Positions 37,674 to 47,215 of a stretch of DNA of 64,000 nt are shown here, in pieces. A program made the translations under genes and the position numbers. The notes under the pieces are model-generated. The model was given only the letters and a program-made list of their open reading frames with translations, was not told where the DNA came from and ran no database searches. Numbering within the stretch: position 1 is the stretch's first letter; every line of letters begins with the position of its first letter. This DNA comes from Nitrosomonadaceae bacterium (GTDB taxonomy: Bacteria > Pseudomonadota > Gammaproteobacteria > Burkholderiales > Nitrosomonadaceae). The stretch spans positions 36,336 to 100,335 of the forward strand of contig JAUSLF010000030.1 of assembly GCA_030646695.1 (NCBI GenBank), written 5' to 3'.

Positions 37674-38138
37674 TTAATGAATACCATGCTTGTTGAAATA
37701 ATTCTGATGATATTCTTCAGCAACGTAAAATTGAGCGGCGGGTAAGATTTTTGTCACCACTGCATCCTGCCAGCGTCCACTTTGCTGCAGTTGATGCATA
37801 GAGGCTTGAGCGATAGTCTCCTGTTCGGGTGTGAAAAAGAAAATCACCGAACGGTATTGCGTGCCAACATCATAACCTTGGCGATCCTGAGTCGTGGGAT
37901 TATGGCAATTCCAGAAATACTCCAGCAATGTTTCCAAACTGACTGCCGCTGAATCGTACTCAACCAGAACGACTTCGATATGACCAGTAGTGTTGCTGCA
38001 CACCGCTTCATACGTTGGATGCTCACTATGACCGCCGGAATAGCCGCAAGTGACATTGGTTACGCCCCGGATGCGACGGAAAGCCGCTTCCACGCCCCAA
38101 AAACAACCTGCCCCAAAAATTATCTTGCTTGTTGCCAT
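37674..38138 (-). CDS. msrA: Peptide-methionine (S)-S-oxide reductase MsrA
   Basis: Repairs oxidised methionine. It is 154 residues, a short cytoplasmic form with no fused MsrB. The catalytic motif GAGCFWGVE has the active Cys12. VTCGYSGGHSEHPTYEAVCSNTTGHIEVVLVEYD matches the family core, and AEEYHQNY near the C terminus completes the site. It lies with gmk and dsbA on the same strand. ATG 38138 is preceded by a weak ribosome site. Confidence 0.96.
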   Translation of the reverse strand: MATSKIIFGAGCFWGVEAAFRRIRGVTNVTCGYSGGHSEHPTYEAVCSNTTGHIEVVLVEYDSAAVSLETLLEYFWNCHNPTTQDRQGYDVGTQYRSVIFFFTPEQETIAQASMHQLQQSGRWQDAVVTKILPAAQFYVAEEYHQNYFNKHGIH

Positions 38139-38204
38139 TGATGTTTCACCTGGGAAATATCATAAAAAAACGCCTTGCTTGACGACACCTGTCACTCACA
38201 GGGA

Positions 38205-38852
38205 TTAGTTGGCGGCTTTCTCTTTACGTACCTTTTCAATCAGTTCCTCCAAAGCTTTGACCGTATCTTGTGGAGTTCCGCCTTTTTTGCCACTGGTCAG
38301 GTATTTACCGTTAACAGCTAGTGCCGGAACGCCCATCAATTGATACTGGCGTGTCATTTGCGTTGATCTGGCAACGTGATTCTGTACCGCAAAAGATCTA
38401 TAGGTATCTTCAAATTTCTTTCTATCGATGCCTTGCTTATCAATCCAATCAAATAAAGCAAGTTCTTTATCCAGATCAATTTTGTCCCGATGGATGGCGT
38501 CAAAAATTTTGTCATGCAACGTATCGGTCAGTTTGAGCACTTCTACGGTATAGAACAATTTCGCACCCGATACCCAGTTAGCGCGCAGAATGGCTGGTAC
38601 ATAGCGGAAACTCACATCACTGGGCATATTCTTCAGCCAAGCTTTAAGATGCGGATGCAAGCTGTAGCAGTGCGGGCAGCCATACCAGAAAAACTCCAGA
38701 ACCTCAATTTTCTCAGCACTCTCAGTGGGTTGTGGGTTAGCAACCACCGTATAATCCCTGCCTTCAACAATATCTGCACGCACACTCCAACTATTGATTA
38801 GACCAAAGCTCAGCAATAACAAAAAAACTGCAAGTGATTGACGTCGACTCAT
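38205..38852 (-). CDS. dsbA: Periplasmic thiol:disulfide interchange protein DsbA
   Basis: Introduces disulfides into exported proteins. A signal peptide (SLAVFLLLLSFGLINSWSVRA, cleavage around residue 26) precedes a thioredoxin fold with the redox pair Cys59-Pro-His-Cys62 (FFWYGCPHCYSL) and the cis-Pro loop MGVPALAVNG. It is 215 residues, normal. It resembles the DsbA/DsbL type common in betaproteobacteria. The next gene upstream is a SPOR protein, a common order in betaproteobacteria (argS-SPOR-dsbA), so all three may be co-transcribed. Confidence 0.95.
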   Translation of the reverse strand: MSRRQSLAVFLLLLSFGLINSWSVRADIVEGRDYTVVANPQPTESAEKIEVLEFFWYGCPHCYSLHPHLKAWLKNMPSDVSFRYVPAILRANWVSGAKLFYTVEVLKLTDTLHDKIFDAIHRDKIDLDKELALFDWIDKQGIDRKKFEDTYRSFAVQNHVARSTQMTRQYQLMGVPALAVNGKYLTSGKKGGTPQDTVKALEELIEKVRKEKAAN

Positions 38853-38910
38853 GCTAACTCCTTAAATAAATTATCTAACGGGTTAATACTTTGTTGCTTG
38901 CAAGACCATC

Positions 38911-39720
38911 TCAATTTGCCTTAATAAATTGCGCGGCGATTCCATTCTCTCTTAATGTAGCGCTGATTTCATCCACATCCGCTCTATTAGCAAAAGGCCC
39001 GACACGCACTCTATACCAGGTGCCTTTCTCAGCCAGATCAATAGGTTGGATGGAGGCTATCGCACCCAGTAGCGCTAGCCTTGCTTTCATATTCTCGGCA
39101 TCATCGCGGCTCCTGAATGATCCGGCTTGCAGGAGGAATTTTTCCGCCGGCTTGGTGTTCTTGGTTTGTGGAGTTACCGTCGGTTGCAGCGTTTCTGTAG
39201 AAGGCTGGGTGGATGGGGTGCGTGGATGGATCGCGGCCAATTGCGGCTTGATGTCAGCCGGAGAAACGCCTGGTTGAGCAGTCACTACCGGCGGTTTCAC
39301 TATTTCCACCGGTTTAGGGCTCACCTCTGGAATCTTGGTCGGCGCTGGCGGTTGAGCCGGCTTGTCTTCCATGCGTTTATAGGCTGGATCGATTTCCGGC
39401 TCTTCAATACCGGGCAGTATCTTATAAAAATCGAAACGGGGTTTTTCTTCGATCGCGACAATAGACTCTTCAGGCGCCGTTTTTGCAGGTGTTTTTGATT
39501 GCTCGGGAGCCGGTTTAGGTTCGGCTTTTTCTACTTTCTCTGATGAACTGGCCACTTTTTCATTGGATAGAAATGGGCTGGGCGCATAATTGATATACCA
39601 CCAGATCCCGATGGCACTCACAAGTCCTAATGCGTAACCGACGAATCCACCAAAAAAGGCAGAGCCTCCGCCTTCCTTAGTGGAATTTGAAGCCTTACGG
39701 GTCTTATAGTCTCGACTCAT
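38911..39720 (-). CDS. SPOR-domain cell-division/peptidoglycan-binding protein
   Basis: 269 residues: a short basic cytoplasmic N terminus, one transmembrane helix (about 23-46, FFGGFVGYALGLVSAIGIWWY), a long Pro/Lys/Glu-rich periplasmic linker, and a C-terminal SPOR domain (about 190-267: FLLQAGSFRSRDDAENMKAR, YRVRVGPFANRADVDE). The architecture is that of FtsN-like proteins that bind denuded septal glycan. It lies between argS and dsbA. It may be the FtsN equivalent, since FtsN in betaproteobacteria is commonly encoded beside argS, but the SPOR domain alone does not prove this. Confidence 0.88.
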   Translation of the reverse strand: MSRDYKTRKASNSTKEGGGSAFFGGFVGYALGLVSAIGIWWYINYAPSPFLSNEKVASSSEKVEKAEPKPAPEQSKTPAKTAPEESIVAIEEKPRFDFYKILPGIEEPEIDPAYKRMEDKPAQPPAPTKIPEVSPKPVEIVKPPVVTAQPGVSPADIKPQLAAIHPRTPSTQPSTETLQPTVTPQTKNTKPAEKFLLQAGSFRSRDDAENMKARLALLGAIASIQPIDLAEKGTWYRVRVGPFANRADVDEISATLRENGIAAQFIKAN

Positions 39721-39744
39721 GAGTATCCTTATGGGTGAATTCGA

Positions 39745-41502
39745 TTACATTTTATCAGGTGCACTGACGCCCAGCAGCTTGAGGCCATTATTCAATATCT
39801 GCCGGATAGAGGCAATCAGCGCCAAGCGCGCATGCAGCAATGGAAGCTCTGGTACCAGGAAACGTGTCGAATTATAGTAACTATGAAATTCACTTGCCAG
39901 CTCTCTAAGATAAAAAGCAATAAGATGCGGTGAAAATTCCTTGGCGGCCGCTTCCACAGTATCGGGAAAATCGATGATCTTTTGCAGCAAGGCTAGCTCC
40001 GCAGGACTGGAGAGTGGCTCCATGCTGGCTGTGGCCAAGGTAGCCATATCGCCGTCCCATTGTGCCAGCACGCTGCAAACCCGCGCGTGCGCGTATTGTA
40101 CGTAATAGACCGGATTGTCGTTGCTTTGCGATTTAGCCAGATCGAGATCAAAATCCAGGTGCTGATCGCTTTTACGCATCACATAAAAAAACCGCGCCGC
40201 ATCCTTGCCGACTTCCTCGCGCAGTTCCCGCAACGTGACAAATTCGCCGGAGCGCGTAGACATGGGTGCTTTTTTTCCATCGCGATACAGCACAGCAAAC
40301 TGCACCAGCGCAATTTCCAGCTTCGCCGGATCCAGTTCCAACGCCTGTAAAGCGCCCTTTACCCGCGCAATATAGCCATGATGATCTGCTCCCCAGATAT
40401 TGATAACCTGCTCAAAACCGCGTTCAAATTTATTCAGATGGTAAGCGATGTCGGAAGCAAAATAGGTAAATTGGCCATTTTCCCTTTGCACTACCCGATC
40501 TTTTTCGTCGCCGAAATCCGTTGAACGAAACCACTTAGCGCCATCCTGCTGATACAAATAATGTTTCTTTTCCAGCAGTTGCATGGCATGTGCGACCTGG
40601 CCATTATCGAACAACGATTGCTCCGAAAACCAGGTATCGAATTCCACGCCGAATTCCATTAAATCATTGCGGCAATCGCCCAATTGCTCGGTCAGCACGA
40701 AATTGTGAAGATAGGCATAATCCTGTCCCAGGATTTTTTTCGCATTGGCTATCAATTTATCCAATTGCTCATCGGTATCGGTCGCTGCAGTGTGGGCCGA
40801 TTCCGGTAAACCATCCAGCAACATGGCCGGCTGATGCACGTAACGATCTGCATGCGCCTGGAATATCAATTGTGCCATGTTTTTCACATACTCGCCCTGA
40901 TAGGCATTGGCGGGAAAAGGAATGTGCACATGATTCAATCCCAGATAACGCAACCAAGTGGACAGTGTCAGGATATCCATCTGCCGCCCGGCGTCATTCA
41001 CATAAAATTCGCGCGCAACGTCAAAACTCGCCGCTGCCAGTATATTGGAAAGACTGGCGCCGATGGCTGCGCCACGGCCATGACCAACATGCAATGGACC
41101 GGTTGGATTGGCCGAAACAAATTCCACCTGAATTTTCTTTCCCTGACCAAACTGGCTGCTGCCAAAAGCCTCTTGGCTATGCAGAACATGATGCAAATAT
41201 TGCTGCTTGGCGGCATGTTTGAGGAATAGATTGATAAATCCTGCGCCTGCGATTTCAATCTTCTCCAAATAAGGCGAAGCGGGCATGGCATCGATCAATA
41301 ATTGAGCAATTTCACGCGGATTTTTATGCAATGGCTTGGCCAGTTGCATGGCCAGATTGCAGGAATAATCGCCATGACTGGCTTGCTTGGTGCGCGCCAA
41401 TTCAATGTGGACGGCAGCATCCAATGGGGTGATGCGGCTGGCGGCCTGATGCAGCAATTCAGCAAAATGGGTTTTAAAATTAGGTTGAGCAGATAAAGTC
41501 AT
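39745..41502 (-). CDS. argS: Arginyl-tRNA synthetase
   Basis: Class I aminoacyl-tRNA synthetase charging tRNA-Arg. It is 585 residues, full length. The N-terminal additional (Arg_tRNA_synt_N) domain contains ARTKQASHGDYSCNLAMQLAK. The class I HIGH motif appears as PTGPLHVGHGRGA in the context FVSANPTGPLHVGHG. The KMSKS-loop equivalent is degenerate (KKAPMSTRSGEFVTL), as is usual in ArgS. The C-terminal DALR anticodon domain runs from VYYVQYAHARVCSVL onward. It lies 24 bases from the SPOR gene. Confidence 0.97.
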   Translation of the reverse strand: MTLSAQPNFKTHFAELLHQAASRITPLDAAVHIELARTKQASHGDYSCNLAMQLAKPLHKNPREIAQLLIDAMPASPYLEKIEIAGAGFINLFLKHAAKQQYLHHVLHSQEAFGSSQFGQGKKIQVEFVSANPTGPLHVGHGRGAAIGASLSNILAAASFDVAREFYVNDAGRQMDILTLSTWLRYLGLNHVHIPFPANAYQGEYVKNMAQLIFQAHADRYVHQPAMLLDGLPESAHTAATDTDEQLDKLIANAKKILGQDYAYLHNFVLTEQLGDCRNDLMEFGVEFDTWFSEQSLFDNGQVAHAMQLLEKKHYLYQQDGAKWFRSTDFGDEKDRVVQRENGQFTYFASDIAYHLNKFERGFEQVINIWGADHHGYIARVKGALQALELDPAKLEIALVQFAVLYRDGKKAPMSTRSGEFVTLRELREEVGKDAARFFYVMRKSDQHLDFDLDLAKSQSNDNPVYYVQYAHARVCSVLAQWDGDMATLATASMEPLSSPAELALLQKIIDFPDTVEAAAKEFSPHLIAFYLRELASEFHSYYNSTRFLVPELPLLHARLALIASIRQILNNGLKLLGVSAPDKM

Positions 41503-41604
41503 GGTTAAGCATTAAGACGATTAATAGTGTTGTTGAATTGGATGACACAGCACCCATGCAGTGTTCTCATCGACGCATTCTGCTCATTTTATCAGGTACA
41601 TCGA

Positions 41605-42345
41605 TCAGACTACAGACTGTTGGCGGTATGTTTCAAATAGACAAATCCCGACACTGACGGAGATATTCAGGCTCTCTACACTGCCCAGCATGGGAATGCG
41701 CACCAACTGATCGCAGCTTTCTCGTGTCAAACGCCGCATTCCTTTTTCTTCAGAACCAAATACCCAGGCAACCGGCCCTTGAATCTTGAAATGGGTCAGA
41801 TCGTAATCAGCATCTTCAGCAGTGCCAATGATCCAAATACCCTGTTGTTTTAATTGCTTGATGGTGCGTGCCAAATTGGTCACCGCAACATAGGGCACCG
41901 TATCCGCGGCACCGCTGGAGACTTTATATACGGTAGCCGTCAAGCCGACCGCACGGTCTTTGGGTGCAATCACCGCATGCACACCCAAAGCATCGGCGAC
42001 TCGCAAGCAGGCGCCCAAATTGTGCGGATCCTGAATACCGTCCAGAATCAATAATCGCGCTGGCTCGGTCAGCGTATCCAGCACATCGTCAAGATCGATG
42101 TAACTGCGCGAAATATCGATATTGGCCACAACGCCCTGATGACGATCGTTACCCACCATGCTAGTCAATCGAGATCCGTCACAGGCGATCAAACGCATTT
42201 CCTGAGACTCAGCCAATTTAGTCAGTCCACGCACCCGCTGATCACTACGCGCGCCATCAATAAAGATCTCCTTGATGCTATCCGGATTCTGCCGCAGGCG
42301 GCTGGTCACGGCATGGAAGCCAAAAATAAGGCGTGTGTTAGACAT
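41605..42345 (-). CDS. rlmB: 23S rRNA (guanosine-2'-O-)-methyltransferase RlmB
   Basis: A SPOUT-class methyltransferase modifying G2251 in the peptidyl-transferase P-loop. It is 246 residues. An N-terminal substrate-binding domain ([19 protein letters not shown]) is followed by the knotted catalytic domain with motif 1 [20 protein letters not shown], motif 2 [13 protein letters not shown] and motif 3 [21 protein letters not shown] 42345 is chosen. It is downstream of rnr on the same strand, the rnr-rlmB order familiar from many proteobacteria. Confidence 0.96.
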   Translation of the reverse strand: MSNTRLIFGFHAVTSRLRQNPDSIKEIFIDGARSDQRVRGLTKLAESQEMRLIACDGSRLTSMVGNDRHQGVVANIDISRSYIDLDDVLDTLTEPARLLILDGIQDPHNLGACLRVADALGVHAVIAPKDRAVGLTATVYKVSSGAADTVPYVAVTNLARTIKQLKQQGIWIIGTAEDADYDLTHFKIQGPVAWVFGSEEKGMRRLTRESCDQLVRIPMLGSVESLNISVSVGICLFETYRQQSVV

Positions 42346-42529
42346 AATGCTTAATAAAACCTAAATTTTGTTAAGCAATGCTTAACGATTAGCGATAGCG
42401 ATTGGACAACAGAAGCCAGGGCATTCATTGAAACCACCCTGGCAATTCAAACGGGTCATTGACGGGCCCCGGTTTTCTCGTCCATTACCAGCGATCCCGC
42501 AAGCCCGGTATTGTAAAACAATCCGGCCC

Positions 42530-44770
42530 CTAAAGCGACTGCTTACCTTTGCTTGAAGCCTTTGTTTTTGAGCGAGTTGTTTTTGTGCGACTGACTTTTT
42601 TGTCCGGTTCCGCCAGTACAAAATCAATTTTGCTGGTTTCCAGATCCACACGCACCAATTTGACACGCACCCGGTCGCCCAGACGGTATTGTTTGCCGCT
42701 GCGTTCACCCAGCAGCGTATGTTTGATGGCATCGAAATGAAAATAATCGCTCGGCAACTCAGAGATATGCACCAATCCTTCGACATAAACATTATCCAAC
42801 GCCACGAACAAGCCGAAACCTGTCACGCTACTGACCACGCCGTCGAAGCATTCTCCGATTCTATCCTGCATGTAAAAGCACTTCAGCCACGATTCGACAT
42901 CACGGGTCGCGTCATCGGCACGCCGCTCGGTCAATGAGCAATGTTTACCCAGTTCGTGCCAATCGCCCGGTTGATAGATTTCTTCGTGCAGCACCGCTTT
43001 AATTGCGCGATGAATCAACAAATCCGGGTAACGGCGAATAGGCGACGTGAAATGCGTGTAAGAATCATAGGCCAGGCCGAAATGCCCGGTCACATCCGGA
43101 CTGTAAACTGCCTGCTGCAAGGACCTGAGCATCACGGTTTGCAGTAATTGTGCATCCGGCCTGTCACGTATCTTGAGCAAGGTTTGTGCATAATCCTTGG
43201 CGCTGGGTTTATTTTTGCCCCCCAACTGTATGCCAAATTCCTTGAGAAAATTGCGTAGTGCATCAATTTTTTCCGGTGAGGGACTTTCATGAATCCGGTA
43301 CAACGTAGTATGTCCATGTTTCTGCAGAAAGTCCGCCGCACATACATTGGCTGCCAGCATGCATTCCTCAATTAAGCGATGTGCCTCAGTGCGTTGCACC
43401 GGCTCGATCTTGTCGATTTTTCCCTGATCATTGAAGAACATCTGTGTTTCAGTGGTCTCAAAATCAATCGCACCACGTTTTTTGCGCGCTTTGAGCAATG
43501 CCTTGAACAACTTGTAGGTCAGCTGCAAGTGCGGCAACAGCTTGGCATGTGCTTTGGCTTCGGTTCCTTTTGGGTCGGCCAGCATCGCTGCCACGATAGT
43601 GTAAGTCAGGCGTGCATGCGAGCGCATGACCGCAGGATAAAAAACATAATCCAGTATTTCACCACTCTTTTTAAATTGAATTTCACACACCATGCACAGC
43701 CTGTTCTTGTCCGGATTGAGCGAGCACAATTCATTCGACAACGCTTCGGGCAACATGGGAATGACCCGGCGCGGGAAATACACGGAATTGCCGCGATTCA
43801 GGGCCTCCTGGTCAATCGCATCTTTCGGCTTGACATAGTGACTGACATCCGCGATCGCCACATACAAACGGAATCCGCCGTCCTCTTCCTCGCAATAAAC
43901 TGCGTCATCAAAATCGCGGGCTGTCTCGCTATCAATGGTGACCAATGGTAAATGGCAAATATCTTTGCGCCCGGTCAGTTCTTTTTTTAGCACACTTTTG
44001 GGGAATTTAGCAGAGAGCTTTTCAATTTCTGGAGGAAATACATACGGCAAATCATGTTTGCGCAATGCAATCTCGATCTCCATCCCCGGCGCCGTGTAGT
44101 CGCCCAGAATTTCTATGATCTTGCCGATCGGTTGTGATTGTTTATTCGGCTGTTGAATGATTTCGACGATGACAATCTGGCCCGCCTTGGCCTTTAATGA
44201 GTGCTCCTTGGCAATCAGGATGTCTTGACTGATGCGCTTGTTTTCCGCCACGACAAACAAAATACCGTGATCGATGTGTAATCGCCCCACTAACTGCGCA
44301 TTGGTATATTCCAGCACCTCGACGATAGCGGCTTCGCGCCGTCCGCGCCGATCCAATCCAATTTCACGTACCAACACCCGGTCACCATGCAATGCTTTGT
44401 GCATTTCCTTGGCACTCAGATACAAATCCGGGCTGCCATCATCAGGAATCAGGAAACCAAATCCGTCCGCATGCCCCTGCACTTTACCTTTGATCAGATC
44501 AAGTTTTTCCATCACGCAAATATCACCCTTGCGATTGCAGAAAATCTGCCCTTCGCGCACCATCGCCGTTAATCGGCGATTAAACAACTCTTCTTCCTTC
44601 TTGGTAATATCCAATAATTTGTGTAATACACGCTCAGTCGTTGGAATTCCCTGCTGCTTCAGAAGCTGCAAAATATATTCCCGGCTGGGTAGCGGGTGCT
44701 CATAGCGTTCTTTCTCACGCTTTAGGTGAGGGTCCAGATTACGTAGTTTTTGATTCTTCTTAATTGACAA
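42530..44770 (-). CDS. rnr: Ribonuclease R
   Basis: 3'-5' exoribonuclease able to degrade structured RNA. It is 746 residues with an N-terminal winged-helix/HTH region, two cold-shock OB domains (about 60-230), the RNB catalytic domain with Mg-binding Asp residues (TIDSETARDFDDAVYCEE, near residue 280), an S1 domain (VVSSVTGFGLFVALDNVYVEGLVHISELP, about 640-720) and a Lys/Ser-rich basic tail. It lies downstream of tRNA-Leu but on the opposite strand; rlmB follows. Its promoter must lie within the 60 bases between it and the divergent tRNA gene. Confidence 0.96.
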   Translation of the reverse strand: MSIKKNQKLRNLDPHLKREKERYEHPLPSREYILQLLKQQGIPTTERVLHKLLDITKKEEELFNRRLTAMVREGQIFCNRKGDICVMEKLDLIKGKVQGHADGFGFLIPDDGSPDLYLSAKEMHKALHGDRVLVREIGLDRRGRREAAIVEVLEYTNAQLVGRLHIDHGILFVVAENKRISQDILIAKEHSLKAKAGQIVIVEIIQQPNKQSQPIGKIIEILGDYTAPGMEIEIALRKHDLPYVFPPEIEKLSAKFPKSVLKKELTGRKDICHLPLVTIDSETARDFDDAVYCEEEDGGFRLYVAIADVSHYVKPKDAIDQEALNRGNSVYFPRRVIPMLPEALSNELCSLNPDKNRLCMVCEIQFKKSGEILDYVFYPAVMRSHARLTYTIVAAMLADPKGTEAKAHAKLLPHLQLTYKLFKALLKARKKRGAIDFETTETQMFFNDQGKIDKIEPVQRTEAHRLIEECMLAANVCAADFLQKHGHTTLYRIHESPSPEKIDALRNFLKEFGIQLGGKNKPSAKDYAQTLLKIRDRPDAQLLQTVMLRSLQQAVYSPDVTGHFGLAYDSYTHFTSPIRRYPDLLIHRAIKAVLHEEIYQPGDWHELGKHCSLTERRADDATRDVESWLKCFYMQDRIGECFDGVVSSVTGFGLFVALDNVYVEGLVHISELPSDYFHFDAIKHTLLGERSGKQYRLGDRVRVKLVRVDLETSKIDFVLAEPDKKVSRTKTTRSKTKASSKGKQSL

Positions 44771-44826
44771 AGCAGTGGTTTCCTATAGAATTACGCGTTC
44801 TTTGGCATCCTGACCGGATGCCTTTT

Positions 44827-44911
44827 GCCCAGATGGCGGAATTGGTAGACGCGCATGGTTCAGGTCCATGTGCCTTCGGGTGTGGAGGTTCGAGTCCTCT
44901 TCTGGGCACCA
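44827..44911 (+). tRNA. tRNA-Leu(CAG)
   Basis: An 85-base tRNA with a genomically encoded CCA. The acceptor arms GCCCAGA and TCTGGGC pair completely. The anticodon loop TTCAGGT gives CAG, reading CUG. A long variable arm (TGCCTTCGGGTG) of the class II type and the T-loop GGTTCGAGTCC are present. It is divergent from rnr. Confidence 0.97.
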
Positions 44912-45465
44912 TCAGCACCAAATAAGTTATTGAGTATTAGTGTAATTATATTTTTACTCAAAATTTATATGCCTAAAATACTAAGTCAGAATAATTCGAC
45001 AGCATAAATTCTAATCAACAAATCAATCCCCAACAACTTCAATATCGATCTTATATCATACTCCGGAAGGATATTTCCTTAATATCTGTAGCAAAAACGG
45101 AAATTCAATCTCCTCTTCTAAAACTCCCGCACATAAAAATTTGACTCGGCAAACGGACCGCGGTCGGCAAGCCTCAGCGCAAATAGCGAAGTCAAAATGC
45201 GCTACTAAGGCGCACTCTTCAGTGGAATGATACAAAGATTCGACATGCGGTAATCGGTAATGATAGGGAACGGGAATGAATGCGAAGTTGCGCGTTATTT
45301 TGGAGTGCACCACAAGGCTGACAAGCTGATATGCCAATGCACGACACCATCAGATTACCAGCGCAAAACATGAGAATCAAGCTCCGCAATTTTTAACTTA
45401 ACTGATACTTTTCACGCATGATCCGATGCCCTTTTACTCCAGCAGTGGCATCACGCACTGAATGA
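44912..45465. other. Non-coding stretch downstream of tRNA-Leu
   Basis: The only sizeable frame (45056-45337, - strand) lacks a ribosome site and has biased, Cys/Arg/His-rich residues unlike a real protein. I see no integrase gene and no repeat of the tRNA 3' end, so no integrated island is evident here. Confidence 0.4.
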
Positions 45466-45514
45466 CGACAAATGCGATTCTAGTTTCGAATCTATATCAG
45501 AACCGCATTTGTCG
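45466..45514. terminator. Inverted repeat, possible terminator of the small lipoprotein gene
   Basis: 11-bp perfect arms CGACAAATGCG/CGCATTTGTCG are separated by 27 bases that can form a small inner stem (GATTC/GAATC). It lies 25 bases beyond the stop of the - strand lipoprotein gene. No T run. Confidence 0.4.
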
Positions 45515-45538
45515 CCTATTTCCTAATGCAACAGATTC

Positions 45539-45769
45539 TTAATACCCACCACGCCGAGGTGGTGCCGGATCATCGGCAGGATAAGCTTTTTCAACTTTCT
45601 CTGCGCTGAGCTCTTTATCTGATTTAGCATGTGGTACCGACGGATCATCGGCGGGATATATTTTCTCAGCTTTGTCTGAATAAAGACTGGGTGGATACTG
45701 ACCTGGTTTAGGATCGCCACAGGCCGTCAACAATACAATCACAGCAGTTATAATAAACGGATACTTCAT
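45539..45769 (-). CDS. Small lipoprotein with an internal repeat
   Basis: 76 residues from the second of two adjacent ATGs (45769); AAGGAG sits six bases ahead of it, and the first ATG (45772) is too close. A lipoprotein signal with lipobox LLTAC precedes a mature part of about 55 residues. This contains the same motif twice: KAEKIYPADDPSVPH and KVEKAYPADDPAPPR, about 23 residues apart. It ends Arg-Arg-Gly-Gly-Tyr. I do not recognise a family. It is probably anchored in the outer membrane; the short Pro/Asp-rich repeats could bind a wall or surface partner. Confidence 0.68.
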   Translation of the reverse strand: MKYPFIITAVIVLLTACGDPKPGQYPPSLYSDKAEKIYPADDPSVPHAKSDKELSAEKVEKAYPADDPAPPRRGGY

Positions 45770-45894
45770 CATATTCTCCTTGTTTATCAGAGATGTGTAC
45801 CATAAAACCAATATGCACTTAACTCACTGCAAATATATTTGCCTTTAATCTACAGATGAGATCTTAAAAAGCAAATCAAACGATAGAGTGAGTA

Positions 45895-46251
45895 TTATTT
45901 GATTGCTTCGGCCATTAATCGATGCGAACCGGCCATATCCATATTTGCTTTAACCGCCTGTTCATAAGCCATAATTGCGCTTCTGGTATGTGACTGTAAA
46001 TCTAATGCTTGCCGACCATAGTAAGCGGCATGGGCTTCATATTCTCCCAGCAATTTCTTGCGCTCGTTTACTTTTGTCTGCAACTCTCTAGCTGTATCCT
46101 CATAATGCCTCGCTAGCGCTTCATGGTCTGATCGTGTCGTTGCTTTCTTGACAGCCAGCTCCATATCCATCGGATGAGGATTCATTTGAGCGCATGCAGT
46201 TAATAAACTCAGCCAGCCAAAAACGAATGCTAATAGGATTTTAATTCTCAT
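45895..46251 (-). CDS. Small lipoprotein with a helical mature domain
   Basis: 118 residues from ATG 46251, which has a GGGGGAAG ribosome site; a frame six codons longer exists. The lipobox LLTAC precedes a mature part that is almost entirely alpha-helical and rich in charged and Ala residues (HYEDTARELQTKVNERKKLL, YYGRQALDLQSHT), as in coiled-coil lipoproteins. Its nearest likeness is a general short helical lipoprotein; no specific family is assigned. It is the upstream gene of the preceding small lipoprotein, in the same orientation but 125 bases away. Confidence 0.7.
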   Translation of the reverse strand: MRIKILLAFVFGWLSLLTACAQMNPHPMDMELAVKKATTRSDHEALARHYEDTARELQTKVNERKKLLGEYEAHAAYYGRQALDLQSHTRSAIMAYEQAVKANMDMAGSHRLMAEAIK

Positions 46252-46451
46252 GATTAACTTCCCCCGCATAGTTATGATTAATAAATACCCTGAGAAAGTA
46301 CTATACTATTATTACCACGTCAGATACATGGTAATAATCACCTCAAATAAGCTGACACCGGCAAAAGAATTAGACAAGTTATAAAACCCTCTTATAACAA
46401 CACACTAGATTTCCTATAAAGCGTATTCCAACAGCTTTTGGATGCTTCCCA

Positions 46452-46604
46452 TCATTTGTCAGTCAGAAACAGCATCGCGCAAGTGAACGAAACGAGAAGA
46501 CCCAACAAAACGGGTACTAGCACTTCCCCATCACCAGTCTCGAGAAAATAACCATAGAGAACCACAGAAAACACCAAGGAACCGGTCATTAAAAATTTTT
46601 TCAT
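46452..46604 (-). CDS. Tiny predicted membrane protein (50 residues)
   Basis: The frame opens at ATG 46604 with MKKFLMTGSLVFSVVLYGYF, has an acidic turn (ETGDGE), then a second hydrophobic segment (LVPVLLGLLVSFTCAMLFL), ending TDK and a TGA stop. Two helices in a hairpin with a positive N terminus make it look like a genuine small membrane protein. The ribosome site is poor. It shares orientation with neighbouring small genes. Function unknown. Confidence 0.45.
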   Translation of the reverse strand: MKKFLMTGSLVFSVVLYGYFLETGDGEVLVPVLLGLLVSFTCAMLFLTDK

Positions 46605-46781
46605 GTCAAAACACCCGTTTAGTAATTGATTGAAGATTGCTCATTGCAACTCTCAATACTAGTGTGCGCGTCACGGCGTTTTTTATCAAACTGATACACA
46701 CTACTTTTCATTATTCTCGCACTCAATCACATAACTAATAGGCCGACTGAACACGGCAGCTGCGCGTGCTTAGAATCCTGC

Positions 46782-46997
46782 TTAACTGCCTGTTAAGGGT
46801 ATTTGACCGATGATAATCGACATGATTGAAGCGACAATGATCATGATGAGCTGTGCGCTGGTGAGATAAAACAACCATCTGGCATAGGTTTCCGACGGAA
46901 TATTCAATTTCTTGATAAAAAAACCCCTAAAACCAATTTGCGCCAAAATGATAGTACTGGTCATTAACAAAAAAACTGAAAGTTCATATTCGATCAT
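46782..46997 (-). CDS. Small two-helix membrane protein
   Basis: 71 residues from ATG 46997, which has AGGAG eight bases ahead; a GTG three codons upstream (47006) overlaps that site and is less likely. There is one hydrophobic helix near the N terminus (LSVFLLMTSTIILAQIG) and a longer one at the C terminus (SAQLIMIIVASIMSIIIG), with a basic, amphipathic stretch between. No family recognised. It sits among other small envelope proteins. Confidence 0.55.
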   Translation of the reverse strand: MIEYELSVFLLMTSTIILAQIGFRGFFIKKLNIPSETYARWLFYLTSAQLIMIIVASIMSIIIGQIPLTGS

Positions 46998-47215
46998 TTT
47001 GACCACTCCTAACGATGATTAGTCAGTTGCAGAAAAACACACTTTAGACACGTATTCTGTCTTATAGTGCCGCTGCAACGGATACCTGCCACCGATAGCA
47101 TTTTCATGCTTTCATCATAAAATGCATCAATCCCCAAAAGATTTGGCATGACACACTGGAATTCGAACAGAAAATTATATATAAGATACCTACACTCAAC
47201 TCGGCGACTCAACGG

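Noticed and set aside
45056..45337. A 93-codon - strand open frame downstream of tRNA-Leu
   Set aside because: No ribosome site, an odd residue mix and no neighbours in the same direction that would support it.
46452..46604. The 50-codon membrane frame as chance
   Set aside because: Considered as noise because of a weak ribosome site, but the two clean hydrophobic helices with a charged N terminus led me to keep it at low confidence.
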